DNA of 64,000 nt, taken from the NCBI GenBank assembly GCA_000729835.1, contig JFHB01000066.1:1-64000 (forward strand), read 5' to 3'. This document shows positions 60,958-64,000 of this stretch, in pieces. Both the position numbers and the translations under genes were made by a program. The number at the start of each line of letters is the position of its first letter. The first letter of the stretch is position 1. The notes under the pieces are model-generated. The model searched no databases and had not been told where the DNA came from. It saw nothing but the letters and a program-made list of their open reading frames with translations. Source of the DNA: Atkinsonella hypoxylon (taxonomy: Eukaryota > Ascomycota > Sordariomycetes > Hypocreales > Clavicipitaceae).

Positions 60958-61299
60958 GACTTGAGCCTTAGGCTTAGGTCTTTCAGTAGAGGGAGGACAG
61001 CAGGAGAGGGACAGAGATCTATGTAGGTAAAGGGATAGAAGTAAGCTATATTTGTTTAGGGGTTAGCTAGGCTTTACTAGGCCCTAAAGAGAGAACCTTA
61101 GCTATAAAGTATATACTAAAAGGGGCTCTTAAGGGAATAGACCTACCTTTAAATATATAGTATAGAGGTATAAAGAGGCTTTTAGTTCTTTCTCTCTTTC
61201 TTCTTTTCTCTTTATAATTATAGTTCTTATTATAAACGCTAGTTAATAGCAGCTACTAGGTTAGTCTATTATATACTATAATTATTCTATAGATAGAAC

Positions 61300-63693
61300 A
61301 CTAGTAAGAATAATATTGTTTAGTTATAGTAATAAAGGCCTAGCTAGTTAGCTTAAGCACTCTTTTAACCTCTATAAAGAGATAGAGAAAAATATAGTAG
61401 AAATTAGCTAAAAAGCAGTAGAAATTATAGTACTTTATAAATTAGTTAAGAGCTAATCTCTATAGATAAAGGAACTATAATGCTTTACAATAGACTATAT
61501 ATAGAAAAAGAAGTAGCTTTAAGCTGCAGTAAGCTAGTAGCTAAAAGAACTTAAACAGAAGCCTTTACCTATAGTAAACCTTTATAATAGAAATAAATAG
61601 AGCTTTTAGGCCTAGTAAATAGTAATTACCTAAAAGCTTTAGGCTAATAGCGCCTTTATAAATATAATATAGAACTAGTAGTACTACTTATACTAAAGCT
61701 TATTGCTTAAGGTTTAATAAAGAGTAGCTATTTATTATAAAGTAGATAAAGTAAAGGAATATAATATATAGAGGTTCTTTAATTACTTAAAATTAGTCTT
61801 TATAGATTCTTATTAATAAAACTAAGCCTTAATTAAGCTTAATTAGCTTTAATAGAGTAATAATAAGTAGTTTATAGAATTCTATATTTATTTTAAGAAG
61901 AAAATTATATTAGTAAAAGAGGCTAACTAGAATAATAGTATAAAGTTAGCTAAGTTATAAATAGCACTTAATAAGGAAATAAAGAATTATAGTATAAGAA
62001 GAGATATTTTCTATTATAACTACCTTTAAGCAGTAAAGTGCTACTATAGTATTGCGCTAAACCTTAAGTTATATTGCATTAAGGAATAACACTAGCTAAA
62101 ATATAGCTTTAGCTCTAAAAAGCCCTAAAATAGTAACATTAAGATAACTAAAGTTAATACTATAGAAACTTAATAGAGATAGAAAAAAGGCATAAAGAAA
62201 TCTAGAGTAAAATAATTAAATAAAAATACTCTATAAGTAAAGTAAGTATTTAAAGCTAAACTTAAAAAACACTACTAAAAGAGGTAATACCTTTAGTATA
62301 AGTTGTTTTAACACTATATTTAAGGATATAGATAGTAACTAGTAAAATATAAGCTAGAGTTAACTAATATATAAGCAGCAGTAATAAACAATATATAGAA
62401 GAAGAACTTTAATAAGTTAAAAAAAGGCTTACCTTTAGCTTTAAGCTTAATATAGAGGTAAAGGCAATATAAATAATATAATAACCTCTACTTAGTAGGT
62501 AGCTAAAAGAAGAATATAGAGAGATAACTAAAAAAATAAATATATTATTATTCTTTATCTCTATACTCTTTAACTAACTGTTGTTCTATAATATATAAAT
62601 AGATAGTAGATATAACTACTTTACTGTAATAAGTAAGAGTTTAGTATAATACTTTAGCTTAAAGTAGGTTCTATTGCTATATAAAAGAATAGTGTAAATA
62701 GCAGTAAAGGTTAAATAGTAGTTCTATAATAGCTACTAAAGAAGCGCCTTAATTGCTTCTTTAGTTTACTTATAGGTAGATATTAATAGCTAGGTCTTCC
62801 TAGTAGTAGCCTATATAATTCTAGGCTTAACCTAAGATTATATCTTTAGAAGCCTATAGTTAGCCTATAATAGAATTATCTTTAATGCTGCTAGCTAGAG
62901 CCTATTAGTAAGTAAGGCTAAGGGCCTTATAATTTAAGCAGTAGAAGCTTAGGACGTTAAGGACCTAATAAAACTAGTATTAGTAGTAGTTTATAGTGCC
63001 TTAATAAAATAGAGTAAAAGCTAAGAGGTTACTATATATTTTATTGCTATAAGCCTTTAGGAAATTACCTCTATATTATTATTATAAATATCCCTAAAAG
63101 GCCTTAATCTATTAATACTACTACTTAAATTAAAGGACTTTTATAATCTTTTTAAAGAAGAGAAAGCTTAAGGCCTTTTACTATATAAAAGAGAGCTAGA
63201 TTACTATATTAGGCTAAAACAGCAGCTAAATAGCTCCTTACTATTACTACTGTAAGCTTTACTATATAATATACTATAGAACTATTTATTAGAAATTAAG
63301 AGGTAGATAATAAACTTAATAGATAAAGAATAGATTTAAGCTAGCTTCTTTTTAGTAGTAGTATTTATTCTTTTAGCTAAAAAGCTAAGTAAAGAATAGT
63401 AATTCTATATTAATTATTAAGCCTTTAATAAAATTATAGAATAAAACTATTACTTACTCTTCTTAATAAAAAAGATACTTAAGTTATTATTAAAGGTATA
63501 TTAGTTTACTAAACTAAATATATAGTTAGCCTTCTATAGGATTTAAATAGTAAACAGTAAGAAGCACCTTATAGCGTTTTACACCTAGTTTAGCCTCTTT
63601 AAATAGCTAGTTTGCCCCTTTAGGTTAGTAAAGGCTTTAGCTATATTTTAACAATATATTAATAGTGCACTAAAAGAGGCCTTTAGAGATTAT
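61300..63693 (+). pseudogene. Gypsy-2 gag-pol, broken and truncated
   Basis: With TAA/TAG ignored, a Gln/Lys-rich gag-like part precedes Ty3/Gypsy RT. A YQAFNKI.EQNYYLLFLI block (ancestral YRALNKIT..NRYPLPLI) is near 63,410-63,470. It is followed by FTKLNIQLAFYRI (ancestral FTKLDIRAAFYRI) and LVCPFRLVKALAIFQQYIN (ancestral CPFGLAGAPATFQ.YIN) up to 63,660. The Gypsy-1 LTR interrupts just before the catalytic YxDD box would be reached. Confidence 0.8.
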
Positions 63694-64000
63694 TGTGTCG
63701 CGGCGGGGTTACCCCCTTGCGCTCTTATATTAGCTTTGCAAGGGATGCTATATACAGATTTTTCTCTATAAGAGTGCGCATCGCCTAGACATCTAGATAG
63801 TTTAAGCGAGCAAGCGCGCAAGCAGCTTCTACTAGTTCTTTTTAGCTTTTATTCTTTTTAATTAATTAATATCTTTTAGCCTACTTTAATTTACAGCACT
63901 TAACACTTAAGAGACATTACTTTACTGCTAGTAACACTTTCTCTAACTCTTTAGTATATTTAGCTCCTTTTGTGTATATATATCTTCTAAGCTGTAATTA
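63694..64000 (+). repeat. Gypsy-1 copy C, 5' LTR or solo LTR (runs off the window)
   Basis: The first 307 bp of the 482-bp Gypsy-1 LTR, starting TGTGTCGCGGCGGGG and very like 25,903 onward. The first about 130 bp keeps CGs. Preceded by ATTAT. The window ends before it can be told whether an internal region follows. Confidence 0.85.

Larger units (their letters stand above)
60189..63693 (+). mobile_element. Gypsy-2 retrotransposon, 5' part
   Basis: The 5' LTR (60,189-60,957) is followed by a leader, a gag-like region and Ty3/Gypsy reverse transcriptase on plus. It is truncated at 63,693 by insertion of a Gypsy-1 LTR. Coding is broken by RIP. The LTR matches the minus-strand LTR at about 11,447-12,239. 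Confidence 0.8.

Overview
This window looks like a filamentous ascomycete fungus. The genes have short introns (55-90 nt), there is a mitochondrial-type aspartyl-tRNA synthetase, and the fungal proteins Pal1 and AP180 are present. About 50 kb of AT-rich retrotransposon sequence carries repeat-induced point mutation (RIP: C to T and G to A, every broken codon becoming TAA or TAG). Recurrent TACCTAGGTA palindromes between genes hint at Hypocreales, but this is inference only.

Layout. Positions 1-45,664 and 59,964-64,000 are a RIP-mutated transposon graveyard. Between them lies a 14-kb gene island of normal base composition (45,667-59,532). The left graveyard can be unpacked as a nest. A pogo/Fot1-like DNA transposon (terminus at 45,664, transposase read leftward) was split by a Tad1-like LINE on the minus strand (12,610-45,059), which is flanked by a 19-bp target duplication. 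The LINE was then split three times: by Copia-3 (38,553-44,714), by a large Gypsy element, Gypsy-1 (25,903-37,635), and by Copia-2 (14,372-22,211). Further left are a Gypsy-2 LTR (about 11,447-12,239), an unclassified decayed coding stretch, a second Copia of the Copia-2 family (Copia-1, 2,517-10,349) and a 2,516-bp piece of Gypsy-1 (1-2,516). The right graveyard begins with a second, inverted copy of the same pogo terminus (59,964). It is interrupted by Gypsy-2 (60,189-63,693), which is in turn interrupted by another Gypsy-1 LTR (63,694 to the window end).

The island carries a clathrin-adaptor AP180/CALM homologue (minus), mitochondrial AspRS (plus), a Pal1 cell-morphology/endocytosis protein (minus) and a 5'-truncated member of a fungal family often misnamed geranylgeranyl pyrophosphate synthetase (minus). 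AP180 and Pal1 are both early endocytic-site proteins in yeasts. The island also holds a 362-bp near-perfect palindrome, a 19-bp hairpin and a 427-bp TA-flanked MITE that abuts the right pogo copy.

The most informative signals concern mutation pattern. All three complete LTR elements whose insertions can be reconstructed, and Copia-1, have LTR pairs mutated in complementary halves: the outer 100-200 bp is spared and the inner part mutated. In the most mutated stretches the surviving CA dinucleotides seem to be only ACA or GCA, with TCA, CCA, TGA and TGG essentially gone. I did not find an unmistakably new biological system. The edge-sparing pattern and the reconstructed nest are the strongest observations.
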